From: Flectonema sp. DT1601
Lineage: Eukaryota > Euglenozoa > Diplonemea > Diplonemida > Diplonemidae
Direction: 5' to 3'
NCBI GenBank assembly: GCA_964019425.1
Contig: OZ025782.1
Span: 434,001-498,000 of the forward strand
DNA: 64,000 nt
Shown piece after piece: positions 23,342-34,013 of this stretch. Each line of letters begins with the position of its first letter. The stretch's first letter is position 1. The notes under the pieces were generated by a model. That model was not told the origin of the DNA and searched no databases. It saw nothing but the letters and a program-made list of their open reading frames with translations. The position numbers and the translations under genes are program-made.

Positions 23342-23371
<30 letters not shown>
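23105..23371 (+). repeat. SINE-like repeat with poly(A) tail, copy 2
   Basis: Nearly identical to 7166-7426, followed by the same LINE tail. Confidence 0.55.
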
Positions 23372-23372
<1 letters not shown>

Positions 23373-23431
23373 AGTTCTAATCTGAAACACTAAATAAACT
23401 TGATATTATGATGAAAAAAAAAATAAAATAA

Positions 23432-23701
23432 GGGAAAACCTCTAATTCAACAAAAATAGTTTGCGAAATCGCCAACTCCCTACAAAAAAAAGTTGTCCAC
23501 CAGGACTCGAACTTGACCCAAAAATTTGGCTTGCGGCGGGTTTTTTGTTTTTTAGCCCACCAAGCGGGAAGAGTGCAAGGGTGGCTTGCGTCCGCCAAAT
23601 TCTTGGCGGGACGCAAGCCCCCCCAAGGGGGGGGGGGAACCCCTAATAAAAGCCCGCCTGTTCCGTACAAAGTCCAACTTGAAAAAACAAATTTGCAACT
23701 G

Positions 23702-23733
<32 letters not shown>

Positions 23734-24612
23734 TTCTAATCAAAGACGCGCATGAATGGACTAATGAGATTCCTTCTGTCCCTACCTACTATCTGGCGAA
23801 CAGCAGTCAAGGGAACGGACTTGAAACTGTCAGCGGGGAAAGAAGACCCTGTTGAGTTTGACTCTAGTCGGGTGTAGTTATAGGTGGGAGGTTTACCAAC
23901 AATGAAATACCACTACTCTAATCGTCGCTTTACTTATCCAATGATGGGAACGGCAGCTGCCTCTTCGGAGGTTAGGGTCCTTTCGGACTCGTGGCTTTTC
24001 CGATTCCGGCGACAAACGGGCTTCGGCTCGACCCCTCGTTTGGAGACACCAGTCATGTTGGGAGTTTGGCTGGGAGGAGGGCCACATGACGAAGGCTTCT
24101 GAGTCACGAACCTAAATCGATGATGAAGATCGTTAAGCCACATTTCTAAAGGCTTTTACTAACGTGAGAATTTCTGTTGCCGATGGTTCGAATATGCCTG
24201 ACAAAAATTACCTAATTTGGAATGCTGCTTGAAGTCTGGTGAATTTTGGTTGGAGGTCTTAGTCTCACTGGTGAACTGCACAGTAACATTTTAAAGTGAT
24301 CGATCACACGGGAGGGGTCTTGGTGATTTATTGCAACGGGAATATGTCTCAACTCGACCAGTAGGTGATCAATCCGCCCGTTGACTATGTTTTGGTCACA
24401 TTTTCCGTCATTACGAAAAAGAGAAAAAAGGATGTCACGGGGTTCGAACCCGAGACCTCCGGGTCATGATTCGGCGGTCATAACCAGTAGACCACCGGAG
24501 CTCCGAAAATTCTGAAAATTTCCCCGTCATGTTGGGTTGTTTCGAGCGGTTAAAATTTTTGTGATGAGTTGGCGATTTCGCAAACTATTTTTGTGGAATT
24601 AGGGGTTTTCCC
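23432..24612. mobile_element. 1181-bp TIR DNA element without transposase
   Basis: The first 47 bp (23432-23478) and the inverted last 47 bp (24566-24612) agree at 45 positions. It is flanked by ATAAAATAA on both sides, a possible 9-bp duplication, although the low-complexity target makes this uncertain. The paralogous LINE tail at 7427-7553 lacks it, so the insertion is visible directly. The longest ORF is about 70 codons. It contains tRNA-like sequence near both ends. Likely non-autonomous, mobilised by an unseen transposase. Confidence 0.85.
24430..24503 (-). other. tRNA-Met(CAT)-like sequence in TIR element
   Basis: Box A-like TGGTCTACTGG, a D stem, an ATCATGA anticodon loop (CAT) and a good T arm with GGTTCGAACCC. 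Acceptor and anticodon stems pair poorly, so I call it a tRNA-derived relic rather than a working tRNA. Internal pol III promoter boxes could still be active. Confidence 0.55.
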
Positions 24613-24692
24613 ATAAAATAAAATAAAATAATATAAGATAAAATAAAATAAAATAGATGAATTTAATAACTCAGTAAACACAGTTGATGATT

Positions 24693-26654
24693 TCAGGGAT
24701 TAATTTTGAATAGTATATCTATGTAACTCCGAGTCGGAGGACCTCGCACCTTGTAGTCGAACCACTTCCGTTCTATCCGCTCATAGTTGGCGTAGTGGAT
24801 CTTATTGAGCAGATCAGTAAATTGAGTCTTTTCTATACCATTATAGCAGAAAAGCTCAACTGTCCACAGAAAATTGTGTATTTCCTCGATCACCGTGTGA
24901 TTGTAGGCATTATCGATGGCTTGTAAGACTTCGAGCTTATCTCGAGAAGTGAGTTTCGGAAGGTTAGAGAATTTAACAAGATGCCTCAATAACCACTGTC
25001 TCGGCAGGGCCGCACGCAGCGGAAAGCTCTGCAGGTAGCTCTCCAGGTCCTTCAGCATTGCAGCTAGTTTCGGCTGATTCTCTGTGGCAAAGAACGTATG
25101 GTGGTGTTGTCCGTCATTTGTCGGGTCATCGCATTGCGGGATGTCCGGGAAGAATTGCTGCACTATGATCCTCGCGCCATTACATCTCGAGAGAAGGTGA
25201 TGTGCGTCTGTGTCGGTGTGATTACAGAATCGACAGTCAGTAAGACCCAAGGCAGGGAGCTTTACCAGTTCGTGATGACCCGTTCTCACTCGGGCTATAA
25301 TAATCTCGTCACTTCTTAAAAGGTCCTGATGGAACTTCTGTACCCTACCAGACGATGTTGCCAAGTTGTGGACGTGTCGCGTATCTCGGGAGCGAAGCCA
25401 TGCTTTTCTGACTTGGTTCACAATTGAACATTGAGCCATTCGGTAGTCAAAGGGAACCTCCGTGAGCGGTATCTCAGATGACGCAGCTTTGGAAGCCAGG
25501 CTATCAGCTAACTCATTTCCAATAACACCACAATGAGAAGGTACAAACTGCATCGTAAACGGGCGATTCAGGGTGGAAATCTGGCTGAGAATCTCGTGGT
25601 TGGTGCGCGAATGCTGGCAGAGGTACCCCTTGGCCAAGCTACTCAGCGATGACTGGCTGTCGGATATGATGTGTATCCTGCCGTTCGGTAGTTGTGGCGA
25701 ATTATCGCGGACGATATCCAGAGCCGAGATCAAAGCCCTCTGTTCTGCGTTGTAAATCATCAGAGAGGGGTTATAGCGCTGTAGCTTCGTGTAACATTTA
25801 TTTCGGAAAACCAAGACCGCAGCGTTCCCACAGTGGTAACACCCATCTTTGTCCTCAAAGTAAGAAGCATCTGTATAAACACGTGCAATCGCAGGTGGCA
25901 AGGATTCGATTGATGCAAGGGCATAATTCAGGTTGTGCTCTGTGTCTGATGACTTACGAAAGTCCCTTGAAGGCAGAACCGTGACGTTTGGAAGAGGTTT
26001 CCAAGGAGCCTGATGGTGAGGCAGGTAGAATCTGGACTTGACACTGGGCGTCGGGAAGTATTTCGAGAAGTGGGTTGCTGAGGATTCCCAACGTCCTTCC
26101 TCCCCCTCTCCATTGAAAAGACTCCAGGTAGGTGCATTCTCTGCATATCGTTGGTAACGTTCGTAGATGAGAGCCATGGATTTAGCCAGGTGTTGTTTGA
26201 ATGGTAGGATGTCGGATTCTACTGAAACAGCTTGGACCGAAGCTGATGAAGAGCAACCAGTTAGCTTAAGCATGAGCTTCCTGTGTATGATTTCTACGCG
26301 TTTCCATGAGTCTCGGCGGAGATAGGGTGCATATGCTGCAAGGCCGTGGTAAGCTCTCGCTAGTACAAGGCCGTTAACAAGTTGCCTTAGCACTTCAGTT
26401 TTAATTTCGAAAGATGAGATCATCTTCAAGAGACCAATTCCCCGTTTCATAGTGCTAGTCACCTTATTCAGCTGGGGTTCGAATGTCAGTCTATCGTCAA
26501 TCAGCACACCCAGGTAGCGAGCATGTTCAACACGGCGAATAGGTATTGCTGTAAAAATGTCAAGCTTCTTCTTGCCAACCCTGCTGCGAAAATCGGTTCG
26601 AGTTGATACGTCTCTCCCATTCACCGTCAAGGGAAAGACGGGACCACTTTCCAT
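24693..26654 (-). pseudogene. LINE ORF2 C-terminal part: RT thumb, RNase H, CCHC
   Basis: A 653-codon frame beginning in the RT thumb/connection (ARYLGVLIDDRLTF) and continuing to an RNase H with D262, E304, D332 and D384 (TDAS, AEQRAL, SDSQSS, NELADS) and a CCHC at C474-C491. The RT palm and everything upstream are missing: at 26655 the sequence changes to repeat F. The 3' half equals 7554-8852. Otherwise undamaged, so truncation or insertion is recent. Confidence 0.88.
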
Positions 26655-27477
26655 GAGTTGAGTTTACCAGGTGAGATTTGGACTGTTAGCTTTTGGCTAA
26701 AGCCCTCCCTGAAGAGCAAGAACAAAAAAACTACTCACACCTGAAGAAAACATACACAAAGAACACACTGTAAGCTGTGTGTGTATTTTGTGTTTGTCAC
26801 ACAACAGGAGAGAAAAGAAAGAATGTCAAGGTTGGTCACCTTGTCTATCAACGCACAACATTGGTGGTCTCTACTAGACCCTGAGTGATCCCACTGGATC
26901 TCTCATCGTTCATAGTACCCTGTGTGAAGTTATAAAATCAAAGGTAAACTATGAACTACAAATGACTTAGCCTGTTATTATAATGCCACAGGCAGGCCCT
27001 GCATTCAGCAACTATCCAGCAGTGCTTGGATGTCCTGATCTTCTTCTAAAAAAAAAGAAAGAAAAACAAAACTGTAGCTGGGATCACTCAGGATCAACAG
27101 ACTACCAATGCTACCTGTTGTACTTGCTCACTGAGTTGAATTACCAGGTGAGATTTGGACAGTTAGCTTTTGGCTAAGGCCCTCCCTGAAGAGCAAGAAC
27201 AAAAAAACTACTCTCACCTGAAGAAAACATACACAAAGAACACACTGTGGGGGGTGATGCCAAACACCCAGAAGTACTAAACTGCTTTCCTTCTTGCTGC
27301 CCAGGAGTTTCTGACCAGAACTAATAGAAAATAAAAAGTAGATGGGAAACAATAAAAAGTAAAATGGATATAACTGAAGTTAAACAAGACAAATGAAGTA
27401 ACAGACCAGAACAGAAAGAGAATTGTAATAGAAGATTACAAATAAAAAAATGCAAGTATCAACACATGATCAAGATT
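26655..27477 (-). repeat. Repeat family F copy with a self-insert
   Basis: F in minus orientation: its conserved 3' end (hairpin with CAAAA loop) abuts the LINE ORF at 26655. A second F 3' end of about 120 bp (27127-27246) is inserted inside it. The 5' side is truncated at about 27477. Confidence 0.85.
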
Positions 27478-28077
27478 GAGGCGATCGGCAGGGTGGAGGT
27501 GTTCACGATTTTTCACTTTGCTACACGAAAATTCACGATTTTTCACGATTTTTCACTTAATTTTTTGCTGCTTTTTGGTAGTGAAATCCTGTGAAAATGT
27601 GTGAAAATGTGTGAAAATGTGTGAATTCTAGTGAAAAAAGTGAGTGATATCCAGATGGTACCTGTTGGTGCTGGTGTGCTGTGCGATGTCAAACCTGTTC
27701 AGTTTGCCATACGTCATGTCACTTTGACAACTAAATGGGCATCGCTTGTGCCCAGTGACCCATCACCCTTCCTGACCATCGCTTGTGGTGAGGTTCCGGA
27801 CTTTGGACCGGCGCATCGCGTGTGCGGTGGATTTAATCACTGAGGGGCTCATTCTCGTTCACACTGTTCTGTTCTGTGGTGTCTTTCCATTACTCCTCCC
27901 ATCTCTGCCAGGAGACAGCCTGACAACCCATATTGATATTGCTTGAGAGACAATGAGAGGTAATTCATTGGGGTAGAAACAAGTGAGTGTAATCATTGGG
28001 TTCCAAGCTGATGATAATTTTTTTGGTTAAATAAATAAAAAATCCAAAGAGCAACTGTTGTCATTGCTCAACCTTGG
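27478..28077. other. Non-coding stretch with TTTTCAC/GTGAAAA repeats
   Basis: 27510-27640 has several TTTTTCAC units facing several GTGAAAATGT units, an imperfect long inverted repeat. The remainder is GC-richer (70-codon frame 27631-27843) but I recognise nothing in it. Confidence 0.5.
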
Positions 28078-28465
28078 TAATTTGCTTTCCATGTCTGTAC
28101 AGCACCTGAATAAAGAATATAAAGTAATACGCACAACTGGCAGAACAGATACTAAGGACATTCATGTGATCCTATCCTAATCTTAGATAGGTTCACCGCG
28201 CTGGGGTAGTGCCAGGTCCTGACGGGACACCGGCACCAACAATTTTGAATTGAAGAGTGGAAGTGGGTGAGTGGCTGTGAACTGCAGAAGAAGTTCGATA
28301 ATAACGATAAAACTAATAACAGTACCACTCACGCCGAATATATAATATGCACGAGGTAAGAGAAGTGGAATAAAATACACACAAAGTAATTTCGGTAGTT
28401 TATGTTTTCTTTATCATCGGCGCTGCTTTAGGACATGGTAGCAAATTACCTAAATGGAATTTCAA
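28078..28465 (-). repeat. Solo A+B unit of YR family 2
   Basis: B (28078-28240) and A (28243-28465) of family 2 stand alone without any coding interior, next to a Lys/Ala-rich frame. This is the analogue of a solo LTR, expected from recombination between A1 and A2 of a full element. Confidence 0.75.
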
Positions 28466-28703
28466 GATTCTTGCGTGCCGGTTCTGCAGCCTTCTTTTTC
28501 TTCGCCTCTGCAGCCTTCTTCCTGGCTGCATCCCTTGCTTCCTCCTTCGCCTTCTTGGCAGCCGCCTTCTCCTTTCTTGCCTCCTCTTTTCGCTGAGCAG
28601 TTTTTTCTTGTGCAACTTTCCTGGCAGCAGCATTTTCTGCTGCTTTCGCTTGGGTCAGTGTGGCGGACTGCTGGGGCACCGGGAGGGAGAGGGGGTCACG
28701 CAA
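28446..28703 (-). other. Lys/Ala-rich coiled-coil-like frame
   Basis: An 85-codon frame with repeated AAKKAKEEARDAARKK-type sequence, broken at its 3' side by the A+B unit at 28465. It has no ATG at its start. It could be part of a disrupted gene or gag; low confidence. Confidence 0.3.
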
Positions 28704-29210
28704 CTTTAGCTTTGTGGTAATTGTCCTTCCATGCTTTGCACCTGTCGAAATAATAAAACTTAAAAACTACACACGCACCAATAACAAGCGATTACACTAG
28801 AACGCGCGATTGCAAGAACACCCTGGTTCAAGGTGGCTCGCTGCGGCGGGGTAACTGAAGTCCGTTTTCGTTGGACTCAGCTCCACCACGGGGTGGAGGG
28901 GTGAGGAGGGTGGGCTTCGAAAACGTGAGTGTGAGAGAAAGAAGTGATCGAGCTGTATAAAGAATTTCTTTTTGAAAAAATAGAAGGCTAAAGAATATAT
29001 AAAAATGTCTGCTGTTTCGTTCATTTTTCCAACTTCGGAATCATACACTTTTCTGTCTGATTCCTTTGATTATTTCTTTCCGGTGCTAAGCTTGGTGGAA
29101 AATTACCTGAATGAATTCTAGGGAGCTCCAGCGCAAAGCATTCAACAACAGAGAAAATGAATGCCCCGCGCTGGGACTTGGTTGGGGGGTTAGGTAGGGA
29201 TGGTGCGTCC
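28704..29210. other. Non-coding stretch
   Basis: Mixed composition, no gene that I can support. Confidence 0.4.
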
Positions 29211-30048
29211 ACCGGAATTTCGATAAAGTGGGAAGTAACGGACTGGGAGCTTTTGGCTCCTGCCCTATTCCCGATGTAAACTTTCTTTTTTTTTTTTTTT
29301 TTTTTAATAGGCCCAAAGGGCGACAATGATGGTTGCTGACCAAGGAATAATATTCAAATGAATTTTCGTTTCAAAGAAACGAACAGAATTAAGAGAGAGG
29401 CAGAGGAAAAAAAAAAAAAAAGAAAGAAAAGAAAAAAAAAAAAATATGAAGAGGAAATAATCAAACATGAAAAAATAAAAAAATAAAATATAAAATATAA
29501 ATAAAAAAACGTTGTATGAAAAAGGTCTCTTAGCTTTAGGTATTTTCCGTCCTGATCGAGACGCTAAACTGATTGTTTCCTTTTTTTTAAATAATAAATA
29601 AAAAAAAAAAAAAATTAAAAAAAAAAAAAAAAGAGCATCTCCCTGCTATCCCTCATATCCCCACAATAATATTATACCTTTTCATTTTCTCTTTCCTTTT
29701 CTGGTCTTTTTTTTTTTTTTTTTTTTTTTTTGTTTCCTTTTCATACAACGTTTTTTTTATTTATATATATTTTTTTTTTTTTTCCATGTTTGATTATTTC
29801 CTCTTCATATTTTTTTTCTTTTTTCTTTTCTTTCTTTTTTTTCTTTTTTTTTCTCTACCTCTCTCTTAATTCTGTTCGTTTCTTTGAAACGAAAATTCAT
29901 TTGAATATTATTCCTTGGTCAGCAACCATCATTGTCGCCCTTTGGGCCTGTTAAAAAAAATAAAAAATAAAAAGAAAGTTTACATCAGGAATAGGGCAGG
30001 AGCCAAAAGCTCCCAGTCCGTTACTTCCCACTTTATCGAAATTCAGCT
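29211..30048. repeat. Two H repeats in inverted orientation
   Basis: 29211-29520 (minus) and 29735-30048 (plus) are inverted copies of about 310 bp, each ending in the H 3' terminus with the GGAGC-CAAAA-GCTCC hairpin and ...CGAAATTC. The 214-bp spacer has the satellite-like GTCCTGATCGAGAC motif. Confidence 0.85.
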
Positions 30049-30336
30049 TTTTGTGGAGCTATCCACTCTGCGGTCTTTTTAGGCCCCTCTATCTCCTTTG
30101 CTTTATAAGACCCAATGTTTCTTCTCATCCAATTGCTTTTCTCAAGTTGCCTCTTCGGCATTCATTTGCCAACCACATTATTTATCAAAATATATATTAT
30201 AAACAAGTAGTTACTCCGATTTTTCTGTTTTAGAGCGTAGCTCGTTTTCCTTTAAACAGTATTTACCAAAAAAAAACTCTAGGGTTAGCTGCCCGAAATT
30301 AAAAAAAAAGGAATAGTTTAAAAAAAAAGATCTTAG

Positions 30337-33300
30337 CTCATCGATATTGTTTCTGAGCCATTCTCTTTTCTATTTTTTTTTTTTTTTATTATTGCTACTT
30401 CACAACAAAAAAAAAAAGAAACACCTGGCCGGCGGTGTCATAAAGATACTGGCAACCATCTCTCAGCCAACCCAGCCCCCGAGGCTTTACAAGAGGCTAT
30501 TTCAAGATCGGCTCTGGATGGGGATAAAACTTTAGTAGCCAAATGTCCTTTATGTTTTGAGACATACCTCAAAGGTCCAGTTGCGCATTTTAGACGTAAC
30601 TGTAAGTTTAGTAAGGAATTTAAGGACTATAAGTCACGTTTTCCCCCATCTACCCACTCCCAAGTTAAAGATTGTTACCACTTACCTTGTCCAGAATGTG
30701 GTAAGCTTTTCAAAAGTATCGCTACGAGAGCGAAACACTGTGTTAACGGTACATGTAAAGGTACACCTCTGTCTCCCCTCACAGGGAATAATTCAGACCT
30801 GGAACCTCCCTTTGTAGGAGAATCTGTAGATTTTAAAACTTCACAAACAGCTTTCGTTCCTTATAACTCTACAACACCCACTTTTACCCCGTTACACCCG
30901 TCTCGTCTCAAATTCCGATCTTTTGGAACTGAATGGAAGGACATCGACGTTTCTGCTGCAGAAAAACTTCAAACTTTCACCGTCGAAACAGAAAACTCTT
31001 CAAAACCTGCCGACCAACTTGATAAACTACTCAAAACGGTTTATCAAATATGTAGCGGTTTCTTTGAAGAAACAAAGCGGAATTTACCCCGCAAACAGAA
31101 ATCAAGGGAAGAGGTCATCCTCGACCAAGAAAAACTTGAATGTCGTCTGGAAATGAAACAGCTAAGACAGGAGCTCCGCAAATCTGGGCCTTCTATAGAG
31201 AACGCTGTCAAATGGAAAGAGGCAAGAACGAGAATGAAAAGGATTTTCCGAATGTATCGGAATTTAGAAAAGAAAAATTTATTCAAAAAATTACAAGATA
31301 AATTTCGTCAAAATCCGTTTACTGCCATAAAAGAAGAACTCCAAAAAGAAGATCCTCAACCCCCCTCCCTTGATATTCCAGAGGAAAAAATAATTGAACA
31401 TTTTAAAAACAATTATTGTGACAATGAAAAAAAAAAAACTGATTTCACCCATCCCTCTTTTTTACCTAAGTCTGACTACAAGACGATGGATGATATCCAA
31501 TTCCCGAGCTTCGAACAGTTTGGTATTCTCTTATCAAAGAAAAAAAACAAATGTGCCCCTGGTCCCAATTGCATACCTTATGTTGTATGGAAAAAGGTCC
31601 CAACTTTTATGGAAGCACTTTACAAGGTATTAAAGAGAATTTTCGAACTCAAGGCCTACCCGGATAGTTGGGGCTTAGCATTTGTAACAATGCTCCCAAA
31701 GCCCAACTCCGATGGGAAAGACATCTCGAAAACGAGACCGATAGCTGTGGGCAACTGCGACGGGAAAATTTTTAATACGGTTATTCAGGAAGCCGTCGCA
31801 AACCACACTCTTTCTAAATTTAATTTTCAAAAAGGCTTTAGGAAAGGTGTCTCTGGGTGTATCGAACATGCCACGATCACCTCAGAGATTTTTAAAGAAG
31901 TGAAAGCTCTCCGGAAAAACCTAACAATTGTCTGGGTGGATTTGGCAGATGCTTTCGGATCAGTCAAACATCAATTAATTTTCTTTGCTTTAAAATATTT
32001 CGGAATTCACGAAAGAATAATCGGTTTCTATAAAAGGTATTATTCCTCCATGCGCGTCCAAATCAGAGTTGGAGAAGGCCTGACGCCCACTATCCCTTTT
32101 GAAGTTGGTGTCTTTCAAGGCTGCGTTTCCTCCCCAACCCTTTTTAATTTGGTATTCCAACTACTGCTCTTTTCCTTAGCAGTTCATCAACAGGAAGCCT
32201 ACGAGTTTAACAATAAATCCCTCCAACTATTAGTTGCAGCTTTTGCTGATGATTTACAACTTACCACGTCATCAAAGGCGGGGGCAAAATTGCTAATCAA
32301 GTCGCTCGAACAGTTTCTTTCCTGGTCTCGTGGTATGAAAGCGAAACCCCAGAAATGCATTGCCCACAGCTTTGTACAAGGGAAACCAGCTAACCCGGAC
32401 CTGAAGATTAACAATGTTCCGATTACGAATCTCCAGGAAGCTGGAGAGTTCAAATACCTCGGGCGTTGGTTTGAGCCGAACGCCAAAGAACAGAAATTGC
32501 GAGAGCGCCTGACCACTTTTACCAGGAATTTTTTAAAAAAAGTCGACGCCATGCCACTATATGGGTCTCAGAAGGCTTGGTCTGTCCAACACTTGTTATT
32601 GTCAAGGTTAACATGGAGTTTAATGATCCATGACTTATCTCTCCCTTTTGCCAAAAAAATGGACAAAATTATTAAACCTTTTTTGAAGAAATGGTGGGGA
32701 TTTGTCCGCTCTGCGAACACAGTCATCCTTTTTACCGGTTCAAAGAACACTGTTGGTCTCAGACACAAAAGAGTTGAGACGCTATATAAACAAGCACAAT
32801 CAATTAAACTAGACATCCTCAGATCCTCACAGGACTCTGACATGCACGGTGTCTACAATGTTATTATGGAGAAATCGTCCAATTGGTCGAAAAAGTTTTC
32901 AGCTTCTGCTGAGTGGGAGCGCCTTATTAAGTTTTTTTCTTACCGTTCTCTCGCGAAGCAATCAGCTGGTCTTGGTCACCGATTGCGCGATCTACGTACT
33001 ACTCGCCCCGATCTCCTTAAGCGTTTTGAAGTGGAAGCCACAGATGAACTACTGAACTCTTTGAATAAATTACAAGTCCAAGGTCAGTGGAAGGAGTGGT
33101 CTAAATGTATGATAAACGACTTCACCTGGAATAAGGTACTTAGGGAGGGAAATCCTGCCTATATCTCATTTCAACTGAAAGCGGTTACAAACACCCTCCC
33201 CTCACAAGATAATTTAAAGAGGTGGAACATCACCAATGTGGACCAAAATTGTGTTTTGTGTGGCAAAGTGAATCCTACCCTCAGGCATGTCTTAACAGGC

Positions 33301-33921
33301 TGTCCTGTCTCTTTAACACAAGGGAGGTTCACGTGGCGTCACGACAGCGTTCTAAAACGCATTGTTATCTTCTTGGAAGAGTTGATAATAAAAGCCAACA
33401 AAAGAAAAGAAAACCTCCCGCCTCCCTCTCAAACTTTTTTAAAAACAGGGGAAAATAAACCCCTAGAAAGAATTTCTAAAGAGACAGGCGAACTTTCACT
33501 AGCGAATGATTGGGTCATCCTCGACGATGTCGGTGATAACCGCCTAATTGTTCCTCTTGAAGTGTGCCATGTCTCGTCCTCTCTAAGACCAGACATTTTT
33601 ATTTATTCTTTTTTTGCGAAAAGAGCACTGATTCTGGAGCTGACGTGTCCAAATGAAGATCGTTTCGAAACCTCTCATGTCTTAAAGGAAAAGAAATACC
33701 TAAAGCTAAGAGACTCGATCATCGCTAATGGCTTCGACTGTAACATTTTTACTATTGAAGTTGGCGTACGAGGAAACATCTGCATGGACCAGCTGAACAT
33801 CTGGACACGTCACATCGGTTCACCTTTAGCACCAACAAAAGCTTTATTTTGTGAATGCACCAGAATCGCCAGACAGTGTCCTTGGTCAGCAACCATCATT
33901 GTCGCCCTTTGGGCCTGTTAA
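30337..33921 (+). CDS. LINE polyprotein: zinc fingers, reverse transcriptase, CCHC, restriction-like endonuclease
   Basis: The first in-frame ATG is at 31153 (922 codons to the stop), but the frame is open from 30337 and the extra part is clearly coding: two N-terminal zinc fingers, KCPLC..HFRRNC (30541 on) and CPECGKLF..AKHC. Numbering from 31153: RT motif A WVDLADAF near 262, motif B FQGCVSSPTLFN near 321, motif C AAFADDLQ near 364; CCHC knuckle C700-C717; PD-(D/E)XK endonuclease RPDIF (812), ILELTCPNE (827) and KEKKYLKL (845). Known role of such proteins: nick the target and prime cDNA synthesis from it. No stop or frameshift from 30337 on. Its last 13 codons lie in the shared H 3' end. 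The real start is unclear because no upstream ATG exists in frame. Confidence 0.9.
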   Translation, partial: LIDIVSEPFSFLFFFFFIIATSQQKKKETPGRRCHKDTGNHLSANPAPEALQEAISRSALDGDKTLVAKCPLCFETYLKGPVAHFRRNCKFSKEFKDYKSRFPPSTHSQVKDCYHLPCPECGKLFKSIATRAKHCVNGTCKGTPLSPLTGNNSDLEPPFVGESVDFKTSQTAFVPYNSTTPTFTPLHPSRLKFRSFGTEWKDIDVSAAEKLQTFTVETENSSKPADQLDKLLKTVYQICSGFFEETKRNLPRKQKSREEVILDQEKLECRLEMKQLRQELRKSGPSIENAVKWKEARTRMKRIFRMYRNLEKKNLFKKLQDKFRQNPFTAIKEELQKEDPQPPSLDIPEEKIIEHFKNNYCDNEKKKTDFTHPSFLPKSDYKTMDDIQFPSFEQFGILLSKKKNKCAPGPNCIPYVVWKKVPTFMEALYKVLKRIFELKAYPDSWGLAFVTMLPKPNSDGKDISKTRPIAVGNCDGKIFNTVIQEAVANHTLSKFNFQKGFRKGVSGCIEHATITSEIFKEVKALRKNLTIVWVDLADAFGSVKHQLIFFALKYFGIHERIIGFYKRYYSSMRVQIRVGEGLTPTIPFEVGVFQGCVSSPTLFNLVFQLLLFSLAVHQQEAYEFNNKSLQLLVAAFADDLQLTTSSKAGAKLLIKSLEQFLSWSRGMKAKPQKCIAHSFVQGKPANPDLKINNVPITNLQEAGEFKYLGRWFEPNAKEQKLRERLTTFTRNFLKKVDAMPLYGSQKAWSVQHLLLSRLTWSLMIHDLSLPFAKKMDKIIKPFLKKWWGFVRSANTVILFTGSKNTVGLRHKRVETLYKQAQSIKLDILRSSQDSDMHGVYNVIMEKSSNWSKKFSASAEWERLIKFFSYRSLAKQSAGLGHRLRDLRTTRPDLLKRFEVEATDELLNSLNKLQVQGQWKEWSKCMINDFTWNKVLREGNPAYISFQLKAVTNTLPSQDNLKRWNITNVDQNCVLCGKVNPTLRHVLTGCPVSLTQGRFTWRHDSVLKRIVIFLEELIIKANKRKENLPPPSQTFLKTGENKPLERISKETGELSLANDWVILDDVGDNRLIVPLEVCHVSSSLRPDIFIYSFFAKRALILELTCPNEDRFETSHVLKEKKYLKLRDSIIANGFDCNIFTIEVGVRGNICMDQLNIWTRHIGSPLAPTKALFCECTRIARQCPWSATIIVALWAC

Positions 33922-34013
33922 AAAAAAATAAAAATAAAAAGAAAGTTTACATCGGGAATAGGGCAGGAGCCAAAAGCTCCCAGTCCGTTACTTCCCACTT
34001 TATCGAAATTCAA
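33885..34013 (+). promoter_or_regulatory. LINE 3' terminus with CAAAA hairpin
   Basis: Shared with the H repeats. Hairpin GGAGC (33966-33970), loop CAAAA, GCTCC (33976-33980), then CAGTCC and the end ...CGAAATTC. In R2-like LINEs the RT recognises 3' UTR RNA structure; by analogy this is the likely recognition element. Confidence 0.7.

Larger units (their letters stand above)
30049..34013 (+). mobile_element. RLE-type LINE (R2/NeSL/Utopia-like grouping)
   Basis: One long frame (30337-33921) and a short 3' UTR ending in the H-type terminus at 34013. The 5' limit is set to the end of the preceding H repeat. The two copies of the H 3' end flank the LINE as direct repeats, consistent with head-to-tail insertions. 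30049-30336 would be the 5' UTR; I see no feature in it. Confidence 0.75.
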
